Below, one piece after another: positions 1-7,309 of a stretch of DNA of 54,888 nucleotides. Position 1 is the first letter of the stretch. Every line of letters starts with the position of its first letter. The stretch is taken from positions 1-54,888 of IMG/VR virus record IMGVR_UViG_3300008110_000120; one strand, given 5' to 3'. The translations under genes were made by a program, and so were the position numbers. Under the pieces are notes generated by a model. That model was not told the DNA's origin. It searched no databases and saw only the letters and a list, made by a program, of their open reading frames with translations. The DNA comes from a virus.

Positions 1-213
1 CCAGTCCTCATCAGGCGTGTAGAGAGCGTGAGAGACTTCGTGAGCAACCAACATATCATAAACTCCACTACTTGCCTTCTGCCACATAGGAAGCGTCAGA
101 ACCCGCGTATGAACGTTAAAGCAGGCAGTCTCAACCTTCTTGTGTTCCACAATCAGGTCTTCCGTTGCCAGAAGACGGGCGAGCATACCTTTTACTTCAA
201 AATTTACGGTCAT
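1..213 (-). CDS. HEXXH zinc-peptidase-like protein, N-terminal part (cut by window edge)
   Basis: Seventy-one codons run from an ATG at 213 off the left edge with no stop. The visible protein begins MTVNFEVKGMLARLL and carries AHEVSHALYTPDEDW near residues 57-71. H58-E59-V60-S61-H62 fits the HEXXH zinc-binding signature of metallopeptidases. The third zinc ligand would lie beyond the window, so catalysis is not proven. The start is supported by a TATAAT box about 25 bases upstream and a leader resembling those of the small genes near 53-54.5 kb. That suggests early expression. Similar proteins of unknown role occur in cyanomyoviruses (recollection, not searched). Confidence 0.75.
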   Translation of the reverse strand, partial: MTVNFEVKGMLARLLATEDLIVEHKKVETACFNVHTRVLTLPMWQKASSGVYDMLVAHEVSHALYTPDEDW

Positions 214-282
214 TTGAGTTCGTTTGTCTTATGAACGTATTATACAAAAAAAGAGGGTGGTAAAACCCTCTTGTGTGCCAGT
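214..282 (-). promoter_or_regulatory. stem-loop plus TATAAT promoter cassette (PeSL-like)
   Basis: On the minus strand this reads TGGCACA, then a hairpin (246-272), then TATAAT at 238-243, then a 24-base leader ending AAACGAACTCAAATG. No good -35 hexamer is visible; the hairpin occupies that position. The same order (TGGCACA, hairpin, TATAAT-like box, CAA-rich leader without Shine-Dalgarno) recurs at 53436-53523, 54199-54283 and 54521-54602. It should end transcription from the upstream gene and start it for the HEXXH gene. Confidence 0.6.
246..272 (-). terminator. rho-independent terminator
   Basis: The minus strand has an 8-base perfect stem (AAGAGGGT/ACCCTCTT) with a 6-base loop, followed by a T-rich run. 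It lies just after the 296-736 gene and before the HEXXH gene. Confidence 0.8.
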
Positions 283-295
283 TTTGGAAGTGGTC

Positions 296-736
296 TTAAC
301 GTCCCTGCCTTTTCATAAAGGCAGCAAAAGCGGGTGAATTTATTCCTGTATTTGGATCTTCCATTGCTTTTTGCTTTTTACTCTTTGCTTTTCTTTGTCT
401 CTCCTCATAATCTTCAGGATTATTGCGAGCCTCTTGTGCTTCAACAATACTCTGTCTCCACCCTTCGCTCATATTTGCCATAATCGCAAATGCCGCTTCT
501 GGTGTTTCGGCATATCCACCTTCAAGAAGATATGAACGGATGATATCAAAGGGGTCGGTTTCTTCTTTTACTGGATTATGAACTCTGGCAGGTCCAGCAT
601 CTTTCATTAATCTTTTATTTTTAGTCGATTTTGTAATTCTTTCTGGCGCTTCCTCATCAAGTTTCTCTACCTCTTCTTGAGGTTGATGAACCAGGCTATA
701 AGCCTTATAAAGATCTTTAACTTCTTGTTCTCTCAT
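296..736 (-). CDS. hypothetical helical protein with MSxxW motif
   Basis: A 146-residue charged protein rich in Glu and Lys, with no signal peptide or membrane segment. Residues about 63-100 (DIIRSYLLEGGYAETPEAA then MANMSEGWRQSI) resemble almost the whole 52-residue protein at 7610-7768, so the two share a small domain. The C-terminal third is basic and probably disordered. A TATAAATA late box lies 20 bases before the ATG and a terminator follows the stop, so it looks like a late single-gene unit. Function unknown; the motif is known to me only from cyanophage proteins. Confidence 0.85.
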   Translation of the reverse strand: MREQEVKDLYKAYSLVHQPQEEVEKLDEEAPERITKSTKNKRLMKDAGPARVHNPVKEETDPFDIIRSYLLEGGYAETPEAAFAIMANMSEGWRQSIVEAQEARNNPEDYEERQRKAKSKKQKAMEDPNTGINSPAFAAFMKRQGR

Positions 737-750
737 TTTTCCAAGACTTT

Positions 751-903
751 TTAGTTATTTATAAAAAAAGAAGCATCCCCATGAAGGAGACGCTTCTTGA
801 GTGCCTGCCGACGTGCCTTTGCTTGTCGGAGTGCCTGAGGTTTGAGTTTTCGTTTCTGCTCCTTTTTGGAGTGGTGTTGCCAGTTTGGAATTTGCTTTGC
901 CAT
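751..903 (-). CDS. small basic protein, 50 residues
   Basis: Starts MAKQIPNWQHHSKKEQKRK and ends HGDASFFINN. It is strongly basic (Lys/Arg-rich, with RQAKARRQALKKR), which suggests nucleic-acid or RNA-polymerase contact, but no family is recognised. Support for a real gene: a sigma70-like promoter (TTGACT, 18 bases, TATAAT) ends 24 bases before the ATG. No Shine-Dalgarno is visible. Its last codons run through the terminator hairpin at 762-797, and its stop overlaps the late promoter region of the next gene. Confidence 0.6.
   Translation of the reverse strand: MAKQIPNWQHHSKKEQKRKLKPQALRQAKARRQALKKRLLHGDASFFINN
756..763 (-). promoter_or_regulatory. T4-type late promoter TATAAATA
   Basis: Exact TATAAATA on the minus strand, 20 bases before the start of the 296-736 gene. 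It overlaps the T-run of the preceding terminator, so termination and late initiation sit back to back. Confidence 0.6.
762..797 (-). terminator. rho-independent terminator overlapping a coding end
   Basis: A 12-base stem with two G-T pairs (769-780 with 786-797), loop of 5, followed on the minus strand by seven T. It lies inside the last codons of the 751-903 gene. Confidence 0.85.
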
Positions 904-926
904 CGCAGTGGGTTGTGAATGGGTCT

Positions 927-956
927 ATTATAGCGGTCAGGTGACTGACCAGTCAA
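927..956 (-). promoter_or_regulatory. sigma70-like promoter with inverted repeat in the spacer
   Basis: Minus strand TTGACT (951-956), 18-base spacer, TATAAT (927-932). The spacer contains GGTCAG-TCAC-CTGACC (935-950), a 6-base inverted repeat that could be an operator or a stem-loop. It overlaps the 3' end of the dehydrogenase gene and drives the 751-903 gene. Confidence 0.65.
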
Positions 957-1725
957 TAACGGTTCTGATTTCCTGATTGTACTTCCATACTTCCATAAGC
1001 ATATCTGCATTTATTCCATTTGCTTCCATTTGGACAATTAATGAATTTAAATCTTTGGGGAAGCAGGTTCCGCCGAAACCACGATCATTATCAAATCCAG
1101 GAACTTTGGTGTGAGAATTACCAATTCTACTGTCGGCAACTACACCAGAACAAACAGTTTCATAATTCATCCCAAGTGATTCACATAAATCATACATTTT
1201 GTTGAAGTATGCAACTTTACATGCAAGAAAACTATTTGCAAAATATTTAATAGATTCACTTTCATTGGAGGAAGTAATCACACTTGGAATATCTGGAAAA
1301 ATAGTTTTGAAAAAATTCACAAACTGTTGACATAGATTTTTATCTCCACCAACCACATTTCTTTCAGAATTTCTAAAATCTTCTACAGCATTCCTGGCGG
1401 TTAAGAATTCTGGATTATGAATAACTTTATATTTTTTAGAATATTTTTTAGTTGTTCCAATTGGGACGGTAGATTTTATAATAAAAATACCATCAACAAC
1501 TTTAGGTAGATCTTTAAAGAAATTGTCTAAAATGGAAAGATCGCACTCCCCAGTTGATTTCATTGGGGTAGGCAAACAAACAAAAATAAAAGATTGATTT
1601 AAAACTTCATCCAGACTATTAAAAGATTTGTTTTTATCAACATCAAAAACTTTACAGGATACTTTATCCCTTAAATTTTGATATACAGCATTACCAACAA
1701 ACCCATTTCCAATAATTCCGATCAT
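937..1725 (-). CDS. UDP-glucose/GDP-mannose dehydrogenase-like protein (short form)
   Basis: A 262-residue NAD-dependent nucleotide-sugar dehydrogenase. The N-terminal Rossmann motif is GNGFVG (residues 6-11). A substrate-region stretch (KSTVPIGTT) follows, and the catalytic-cysteine motif GGTCFPKD has Cys at 221. Family members oxidise a sugar nucleotide 6-alcohol to the acid using that cysteine. Full-length enzymes are usually around 400 residues or more; here the C-terminal substrate-binding domain is missing, since the protein stops about 40 residues after the cysteine. It overlaps the stop of gene 46 by 4 bases (ATGA), so it is translated with the recombination genes. It may modify host or phage sugars; activity without the C-terminal domain is uncertain. 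Confidence 0.85.
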   Translation of the reverse strand: MIGIIGNGFVGNAVYQNLRDKVSCKVFDVDKNKSFNSLDEVLNQSFIFVCLPTPMKSTGECDLSILDNFFKDLPKVVDGIFIIKSTVPIGTTKKYSKKYKVIHNPEFLTARNAVEDFRNSERNVVGGDKNLCQQFVNFFKTIFPDIPSVITSSNESESIKYFANSFLACKVAYFNKMYDLCESLGMNYETVCSGVVADSRIGNSHTKVPGFDNDRGFGGTCFPKDLNSLIVQMEANGINADMLMEVWKYNQEIRTVIDWSVT

Positions 1726-3434
1726 ACAATCATCCTACTAAATCCTTTAACTTTATCAAATTTTATCACATTATCAAACTTATCAAGCAAATCTGATTTG
1801 TGGGAGATGACAAATATATTGGCATCTTTAATCACGTAACGAATAATTTTAAGAAACTCATCAGTTCCAAACCCATCAAGAGAACTATCAAACACCTCAT
1901 CCATAATCAATAGATTTGTGTTTACTGAATTTTTAATTTTCGCAATTTCTCTCCAAGTAAAAAGAAGTGCCAAATCAACTCGCATTTTCTCACCTTCACT
2001 AAATGAACTATATGAGAAATTCTCATGAATAGGAGACTGAATTGATTCATTAAATTCCTCATCAAGATAGAAATTAATGTAAAAATCCATCATCTGAAGA
2101 TAACGATTGACCTGCTGATTGATGAATGGAAGATACTTCTTAATTATCTTCGTCTTTACACCATCATCTTTTAGCAACGAATATGCAAAATCATAATAAA
2201 CAATTTCTTCTTTTTTCTTTGAAAGATCATCAAATGTTTTTTGGAAATTATCTTTAAATTCCTCTAACTTTTCATGTTCAGTATTTCGGTTTTTAAGTTG
2301 TTCGGCAATAGTCTGAACTTCAGATTCAAGACCCCGGATTTGTCTCTGATTGAGTGATATCCGAGTATTGTTTTGAGAAATCTCATGATTGAGTTTTGTA
2401 ATCTCCTTCGATAGAACTGTGAATTGACGCTCTCGCTCTTGTTCTAATTTAATAGTCTCCTCAAGATCTTGATAACCCCTTTGGAGTTCTTTTGCTTTAT
2501 TTTGAGCATCTGCAATTCTATTTAACCGAAACTCTTCCTCTATAGTTTGAGTACAAGTGGGGCATACCGTATTTTCAGTAAAGAACTTATGCTCTTTGGT
2601 AATACCGGATACTTTTTGAGAGATTTTTCCTCTCAAATTGTTAAGCTTTACTAACTTATCTCCAGCACCAATAACTTCTTCCTGTTCCTTTGTATACCCA
2701 AATATGGACTCCTCAGTCTTGGCGTTCTCAACTATATAAATGCCAACTTCAGCATCTAACTTGGCAATCTTTTCTTTATTGGCATTTATATTGGCATTTC
2801 CACGGTTCTCTAGTTCTTCGATGAAGTTTTTCTGCATCTTCATCTTGTCTTTAAGATTTTCTTTCTTAAGTTCAAGAGATTTAATTTGATCTTTTTGTGT
2901 GCGAATTCTATCCTTGATGAGATTATTCATTGCAGAAAAAATGCGAATGTCCAAAAGATCCTCAATCACCTCACGGCGATTTGCTGTTGTAAGTTGCATA
3001 AAAGGAACAAAAGTACTACTACCCAAAATCACAATCTGGGTAAAAGATTTATAATTCACTTTCAGAATATTTTCTTCAAGAATTCTTTGGTTAGCACGAT
3101 CATCAGCCTCCTTATGAAGAGGAGAACCATTGACTTCAATATCAAAAATATTCGGTTTTATTCCACGACGAACAAGATATTCTCTATTGTTAATAGTAAA
3201 TTCAATTTCTACCAAGCAATCCTTTTCATTTACACTATTGACCAATTGAGGTTTATTAATACGCCTAAATGGCTTATTAAAAAGAACAAACGTAAGAGCA
3301 TCCAAAACAGTAGACTTACCTGCTCCATTTGTACCAATTATAAGGTTGGTATGATGCCTTTCAAAGTCTATTTCCGTAAATTGATTCCCGGAACTTAAAA
3401 AGTTTTTATATCGAATTTTATGAAATACTAGCAT
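1722..3434 (-). CDS. gp46: recombination endonuclease subunit gp46 (Rad50/SbcC-like ATPase)
   Basis: A 570-residue SMC-type ATPase, near the T4 length of 560. Walker A is GTNGAGKST at 34-42. Long coiled coils flank a zinc hook CPTC at 291-294. The ABC signature is SFSEGEKMR and Walker B is LLIMDEVFD near the C terminus. With gp47 it forms the Mre11-Rad50-like complex that resects DNA ends for recombination-dependent replication and, in T4, host DNA breakdown. It overlaps the DUF3110-like gene by 17 bases upstream and the dehydrogenase by 4 bases downstream. Confidence 0.97.
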   Translation of the reverse strand: MLVFHKIRYKNFLSSGNQFTEIDFERHHTNLIIGTNGAGKSTVLDALTFVLFNKPFRRINKPQLVNSVNEKDCLVEIEFTINNREYLVRRGIKPNIFDIEVNGSPLHKEADDRANQRILEENILKVNYKSFTQIVILGSSTFVPFMQLTTANRREVIEDLLDIRIFSAMNNLIKDRIRTQKDQIKSLELKKENLKDKMKMQKNFIEELENRGNANINANKEKIAKLDAEVGIYIVENAKTEESIFGYTKEQEEVIGAGDKLVKLNNLRGKISQKVSGITKEHKFFTENTVCPTCTQTIEEEFRLNRIADAQNKAKELQRGYQDLEETIKLEQERERQFTVLSKEITKLNHEISQNNTRISLNQRQIRGLESEVQTIAEQLKNRNTEHEKLEEFKDNFQKTFDDLSKKKEEIVYYDFAYSLLKDDGVKTKIIKKYLPFINQQVNRYLQMMDFYINFYLDEEFNESIQSPIHENFSYSSFSEGEKMRVDLALLFTWREIAKIKNSVNTNLLIMDEVFDSSLDGFGTDEFLKIIRYVIKDANIFVISHKSDLLDKFDNVIKFDKVKGFSRMIV

Positions 3435-3693
3435 TTTTGGGGGGAATTACAATATCGTCAGGAGTAACCACAGCATACTTGTAATTATACATCTTACAAG
3501 TCTTTATGGCAAGTTCATCATCGACTTCAACAACTTCCATTTCCTTCTCATATTCTTCATCTTCTTCAAGCATCATAGCATACCTAGTTGCATCATCTTC
3601 ATCTTCAAATAAAAGCAAAACTTTTTCACCATGCCTATCGCTTAAGGCATATGCACCATCATCCTTATGGTCTTTGAGTGTAAGAAGAAACAT
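3418..3693 (-). CDS. DUF3110-like small protein between genes 47 and 46
   Basis: The preferred start is ATG 3693, because TAATG couples it to the gp47 stop; the in-frame extension to 3708 lies inside gp47. The 91-residue acidic protein reads MFLLTLKDHKDDGAYAL, then GEKVLLLFEDEDDATRY and AMMLEEDE. The FEDEDDATRYAxxLE stretch matches what I remember of DUF3110, a small family of cyanobacteria. Role unknown. Its place inside the 47/46 pair suggests co-expression with the nuclease; a host origin is inferred. Confidence 0.85.
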   Translation of the reverse strand: MFLLTLKDHKDDGAYALSDRHGEKVLLLFEDEDDATRYAMMLEEDEEYEKEMEVVEVDDELAIKTCKMYNYKYAVVTPDDIVIPPKNASIS

Positions 3694-4730
3694 TATTCTA
3701 CTTCGCAAGCTTGTTGATAAAGATCTTGAAATATTCCTTTAATGATATTTTTATCGAACTCAAACTCCGAGTCATCAATATAACGATTTAGAATTGAAAG
3801 AGTATTCTCTTCCTCATCAATCTCAAAATCTTCACTTTCCTGGATTTCAAAATTTTCAATAATTTTAAGTTCTTGAACTCCGGAGGTATAAAGTTTATCA
3901 ATAAACTTTTCAAAATCTTTTTGTTTAGATTTTTTACGGACAATTACCTTAACAATTTTATTTTCATACTCACTGGCATCAAACAATTGATGTGGAGTAT
4001 CTTCATAATAAATGTTATGAAATAATTTATAAGGATTGTTAATTGGAGTATGTTCTAGAGTCTCAGTATCAAAAATATGAAACCCCCTAGTATCATTCAC
4101 ATCCGTCCAGTACATTTCATAAGGATTACCAAGGTAGAAAATACGTCCATTATCAGAACGAGTGTGGTAATGACCAGAAAATACCTTTTTGAACTTACTA
4201 AAAATATTCGAATCCAATCCATGTTCTTCCATAATAAGATTACGATTTACACGAAATCCTTGAAGCTCTAAGTGTCCCATAGCAACTTTTGCCTTGGACT
4301 TCTTAATTTGATTCAAGGTTTCATCATAGTTGTCACTACAAATCCATGGAACCATCATAATATCCAGTTCACCAACTTTAATAGTTTGTGGAGAACTATA
4401 AGTTTTAATATTTGAATAAGTTTGGAGGAGAAGACTTGGAGAGTTTACGCTATTGGTATTCTTATAATAGCAGTCATGATTACCAATAATCATGTGAACA
4501 TCATATTTCTTCAGATGTTCAAATACAACTCTCTTTGCCCACTCAAGGCTTTGATAATCGATAGATTTACGACTATCAAAAGCATCACCCATATGAATGA
4601 CTGCCTCTACACCGTGTTCTTTCAAAGAAGGAAAAAACACATTTTTGTAGAAGAGTTCAAAGTGATCATGAAGATACTTGGAACCCTTTCTAGCTCCATA
4701 ATGTGTATCTGTAATAACGGCGACTTTCAT
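3693..4730 (-). CDS. gp47: recombination endonuclease subunit gp47 (Mre11/SbcD-like)
   Basis: A 345-residue calcineurin-type metallophosphoesterase (T4 339). The metal-binding motifs are in order: D8-T-H10, GDAFDSR with D49, GNHD at 83-86, MGHLELQG, and GHYH further on. It is the nuclease partner of gp46. It starts 4 bases inside the end of gene 55 and ends coupled to the DUF3110-like gene. The acidic C-terminal tail (about residues 290-330) is probably the gp46-binding region. Confidence 0.97.
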   Translation of the reverse strand: MKVAVITDTHYGARKGSKYLHDHFELFYKNVFFPSLKEHGVEAVIHMGDAFDSRKSIDYQSLEWAKRVVFEHLKKYDVHMIIGNHDCYYKNTNSVNSPSLLLQTYSNIKTYSSPQTIKVGELDIMMVPWICSDNYDETLNQIKKSKAKVAMGHLELQGFRVNRNLIMEEHGLDSNIFSKFKKVFSGHYHTRSDNGRIFYLGNPYEMYWTDVNDTRGFHIFDTETLEHTPINNPYKLFHNIYYEDTPHQLFDASEYENKIVKVIVRKKSKQKDFEKFIDKLYTSGVQELKIIENFEIQESEDFEIDEEENTLSILNRYIDDSEFEFDKNIIKGIFQDLYQQACEVE

Positions 4731-5245
4731 CGATTACTGCGGTATTGAATATTGTCCTTCATCGTATTGTAGTCTGAACTGCTGCCAGAAAGCAAGCTAT
4801 CGTCAACCATCATAACCTCATCAAAACCGGTTCTTTCGATAATTTTAGTTTTAATGTCTAACTGCTTCTTTTCCTTCTGAATTCTTCTCAAGAAAGCATA
4901 GTGAATAATTTGAGTAAAATAAGCAAAAGGATTGCTAGTTTTATTTGGGTCGAAATTGTGAATATACTGTACGCAGTTTTCTATACCATCTGATATCATA
5001 TCTTCCCTAAACATATAATTAACAAAGTTAGGTTTATATGAAAGATGGGTTGCAATTTTTAAAAAACACTCTCCAAGATAATTAGGAATTCTTGGTTTAC
5101 CTTCCCAAAATCCAGATTTGGGAGGATACTTATCATGCTTTTCAAAATATATTTTTTGAGCTTTTAATAATTTTGATCGGTAAACAATGAGGGCTTCCAA
5201 TAATTCTTTATTGTTTACATAATGTTCTGATTTTTTCTTGGACAT
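4727..5245 (-). CDS. gp55: late-transcription sigma factor gp55
   Basis: A 172-residue protein (T4 185). Its central part (NYMFREDMISDGIENC, then FDPNKTSNPFAYFTQIIHYA) is the degenerate sigma-2 region that reads the -10 element. The family binds host RNA polymerase core and directs it to TATAAATA late promoters, seven exact copies of which are found in this window. It lies behind its own sigma70-like promoter (5287-5315) and overlaps gp47 by 4 bases, so the late switch and the recombination nuclease share an early/middle operon. Confidence 0.95.
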   Translation of the reverse strand: MSKKKSEHYVNNKELLEALIVYRSKLLKAQKIYFEKHDKYPPKSGFWEGKPRIPNYLGECFLKIATHLSYKPNFVNYMFREDMISDGIENCVQYIHNFDPNKTSNPFAYFTQIIHYAFLRRIQKEKKQLDIKTKIIERTGFDEVMMVDDSLLSGSSSDYNTMKDNIQYRSNR

Positions 5246-5286
5246 AATGTCATCTTTAGTTTAAAAATAAAGTATAATGTATACTT

Positions 5287-5315
5287 ATTATACCATCATC
5301 TTAAAGACTTGACAA
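5287..5315 (-). promoter_or_regulatory. sigma70-like promoter of gene 55
   Basis: Minus strand TTGTCA (5310-5315), 17-base spacer, TATAAT (5287-5292), about 42 bases before the gene 55 start. Near-consensus hexamers and ideal spacing. Confidence 0.8.
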
Positions 5316-5316
5316 G

Positions 5317-5333
5317 TACTCAAATATTGAGTA
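5317..5333. repeat. perfect inverted repeat upstream of the gene 55 -35 box
   Basis: TACTCAA-ATA-TTGAGTA: 7-base perfect arms, ending one base from the -35 hexamer. The size and position suit a dimeric regulator's site. The stretch 5316-5373 holds nothing else I recognise. Confidence 0.55.
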
Positions 5334-5373
5334 AAATACCTTTGTTGGGTTTGAAGATAAGGATTAGCTTTCT

Positions 5374-5778
5374 TTAAAGATCTTTGAATAGATTCTCTAA
5401 ATTTCTTCTAGATTCTTCGACCGAAGATATATATCCCATCTCTTTTGAGACACCGACTTTACCGCCATCCGGATTATATATTTCAGCACTGTCATCTTCA
5501 CTATCATTTATGTAATTATTGTAAATATCAATAAGCTTCTGTTCTTTACTTTCAGTCATTGTTATTACACTTGAAAGTTTAATGATAAAAAAATCATCGT
5601 CAGATAGTTCAACCCAAGGTTTAACCTTTATGAATATTCCTCTTCCATTATTAAATGATTTCATGACAACAGGATTTTGAAGAATTAATATTTCTTCTTC
5701 TTCATTATCAGCACAAACTAATGAAAATATTTCTTCACCAGAGATTAATTTTAAAATGCAGTAAAAATCTTCTCCCAT
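5374..5778 (-). CDS. hypothetical protein, possible LSm-like fold
   Basis: A 134-residue acidic protein beginning MGEDFYCILKLISGEEIFS. The N-terminal pattern (short helix, then strands CILKLISGEEIF, EEILILQNPVVM, FIKVKPWVEL, FFIIKL) resembles an Sm/LSm-like five-strand barrel, but this is fold reading by eye, not a family hit. The C-terminal 50 residues look helical and disordered. It lies one base after the uvsW stop and ahead of the gene 55 promoter. Conserved at this place in cyanomyoviruses as far as I recall; function unknown. Confidence 0.85.
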   Translation of the reverse strand: MGEDFYCILKLISGEEIFSLVCADNEEEEILILQNPVVMKSFNNGRGIFIKVKPWVELSDDDFFIIKLSSVITMTESKEQKLIDIYNNYINDSEDDSAEIYNPDGGKVGVSKEMGYISSVEESRRNLENLFKDL

Positions 5779-5779
5779 A

Positions 5780-7243
5780 TTAATCTTTAAATGGTATGTT
5801 TACAATATCGTAATTAAAGTTTTCTTCATTATAAATTTTAATTCTTTCAATTAAGTGATTAAGAGTATAATTTTTTGTTGACTTATAACTAATATCATCA
5901 GCAATATCATATAGAGTTGCCTTTACTTTGTTTTCTCCTTTTCGTAAGACTCTTCCGATGGATTGGAGATTTCGTATCCTTGATTTGCTAGGTGAAGCAA
6001 ATATAACATTATGAAGATTTCTGATATTGACACCAGTAGAAAAAGTGCCGTAGGAAGCAACGATGATTGCATTATTTTCTCTTTCGGTAATTTCTCTAAC
6101 TAATTCACGTTCTTCAGTATCAACGCCACCATGAACAAAAAATACGTGCCTATTATCAGTTTTGCTATTATTTATGATCTCGTAAAGTGGTTGCCCGTGC
6201 CCCTCTACTCTAGCAAAAAGAACAAGAGTATTACCCTTTAAATCAAGGGCAAGATTCTTTATAAAGTTATTTCTTTTTTGATGATTGATAATATACTGAA
6301 CCTCATCCTCAAAAGTTTCAAATCTATGAGGTGGATGCTTCAGTAGTAGAACTTTAATATCTAATTTGGCAAGATGACCCTTCTGCATCAGTTCATCTGT
6401 CTTAATAATCTTATATGAAGGTCCAAATAAACCTTCCAAAACCCACTTATGAGTTTGAGACCCATCTAGTGTTCCGGTGAATCCAAAACGGTATTTTGCA
6501 TCACAAAGTTTAGTCATTATAGATATTAATGACTTGGATTTAAATTGGTGTGCCTCATCTCCTACGACTACATTAAATCTGGAAAAATACTGCTTGGGCA
6601 ACTTGTAAATACTTTGCCAGGTAGTAATAATAACTTGGGAATCAGTTTCTCGTTCCTTACCAGCGTATATCTTGTGGCAGTATGAACCAACATCCCATCC
6701 ATAATCTGCAAAATCTTTATACATTTGTTCTACAAGGGAAGTCGTCGGAACAACTATCAGAATATTTTGTTGCTTCTCAACGTAATATCTCACAACAGAA
6801 TATATCATCAATGACTTTCCCGAAGCAGTTGGAGATATCAATAACTTTCGATTATGTCTTAAGGCGTCGTATACTCCCTCAACTTGGTAGTCGCGTGGGG
6901 CGTGTCTACTGATGGCAGTCATATAATCCTTAACACCTTCCTTTGAGATGTTCTCATTTATCTCAAAGGGTGGACCATAAAACTTATTATTCGTGAACTC
7001 ATAAGTGTAATTGTGATCCTTACAGAACTGAATTACACGATCTAAAAGACCGACATAGATTTCGCCCGTTTGCGTAGAGAAAAGGCGAATCTTTCCGTCC
7101 CAATACTTATTCCTATATGCCGGTGCAAACTTGGCATTAGGAACATCAAAAGTAAATTGATCTGCTAATTCATAATAAACATGAGGTTCTGCCTGAATAT
7201 GGAGATAGACCTCATTTTTCTTTGATATAACCAAATGAGACAT
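5780..7243 (-). CDS. uvsW: RNA-DNA and DNA helicase UvsW
   Basis: A 487-residue superfamily 2 helicase. An N-terminal domain with FAPAYRNKYWDGKIRLF precedes Walker A SPTASGKS at 137-144, the DEAH motif in VVGDEAHQF, GFTGTLDG (motif III-like) and QSIGRVLRKGE (motif VI). T4 UvsW is a monomeric helicase that unwinds R-loops and branched DNA and helps switch from origin to recombination-dependent replication. A terminator lies upstream (7281-7301). AATAAATA at 7265-7272, one mismatch from the late box, may serve it. Confidence 0.96.
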   Translation of the reverse strand: MSHLVISKKNEVYLHIQAEPHVYYELADQFTFDVPNAKFAPAYRNKYWDGKIRLFSTQTGEIYVGLLDRVIQFCKDHNYTYEFTNNKFYGPPFEINENISKEGVKDYMTAISRHAPRDYQVEGVYDALRHNRKLLISPTASGKSLMIYSVVRYYVEKQQNILIVVPTTSLVEQMYKDFADYGWDVGSYCHKIYAGKERETDSQVIITTWQSIYKLPKQYFSRFNVVVGDEAHQFKSKSLISIMTKLCDAKYRFGFTGTLDGSQTHKWVLEGLFGPSYKIIKTDELMQKGHLAKLDIKVLLLKHPPHRFETFEDEVQYIINHQKRNNFIKNLALDLKGNTLVLFARVEGHGQPLYEIINNSKTDNRHVFFVHGGVDTEERELVREITERENNAIIVASYGTFSTGVNIRNLHNVIFASPSKSRIRNLQSIGRVLRKGENKVKATLYDIADDISYKSTKNYTLNHLIERIKIYNEENFNYDIVNIPFKD

Positions 7244-7280
7244 TCATAAAGTATCAGTTATGAGTATTTATTTGGTCAAT

Positions 7281-7301
7281 AAAAAGAGGCATTTCTGCCT
7301 C
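7281..7301 (-). terminator. rho-independent terminator
   Basis: Minus strand GAGGCA-GAAA-TGCCTC followed by five T. It lies directly after the 7310-7600 gene and before uvsW. Confidence 0.85.
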
Positions 7302-7309
7302 AAAATTAA

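Noticed and set aside
759-1010. 83-residue minus-strand frame
   Set aside because: It runs through the promoter and across the dehydrogenase end in a different frame; the 751-903 frame has the better start, promoter and composition.
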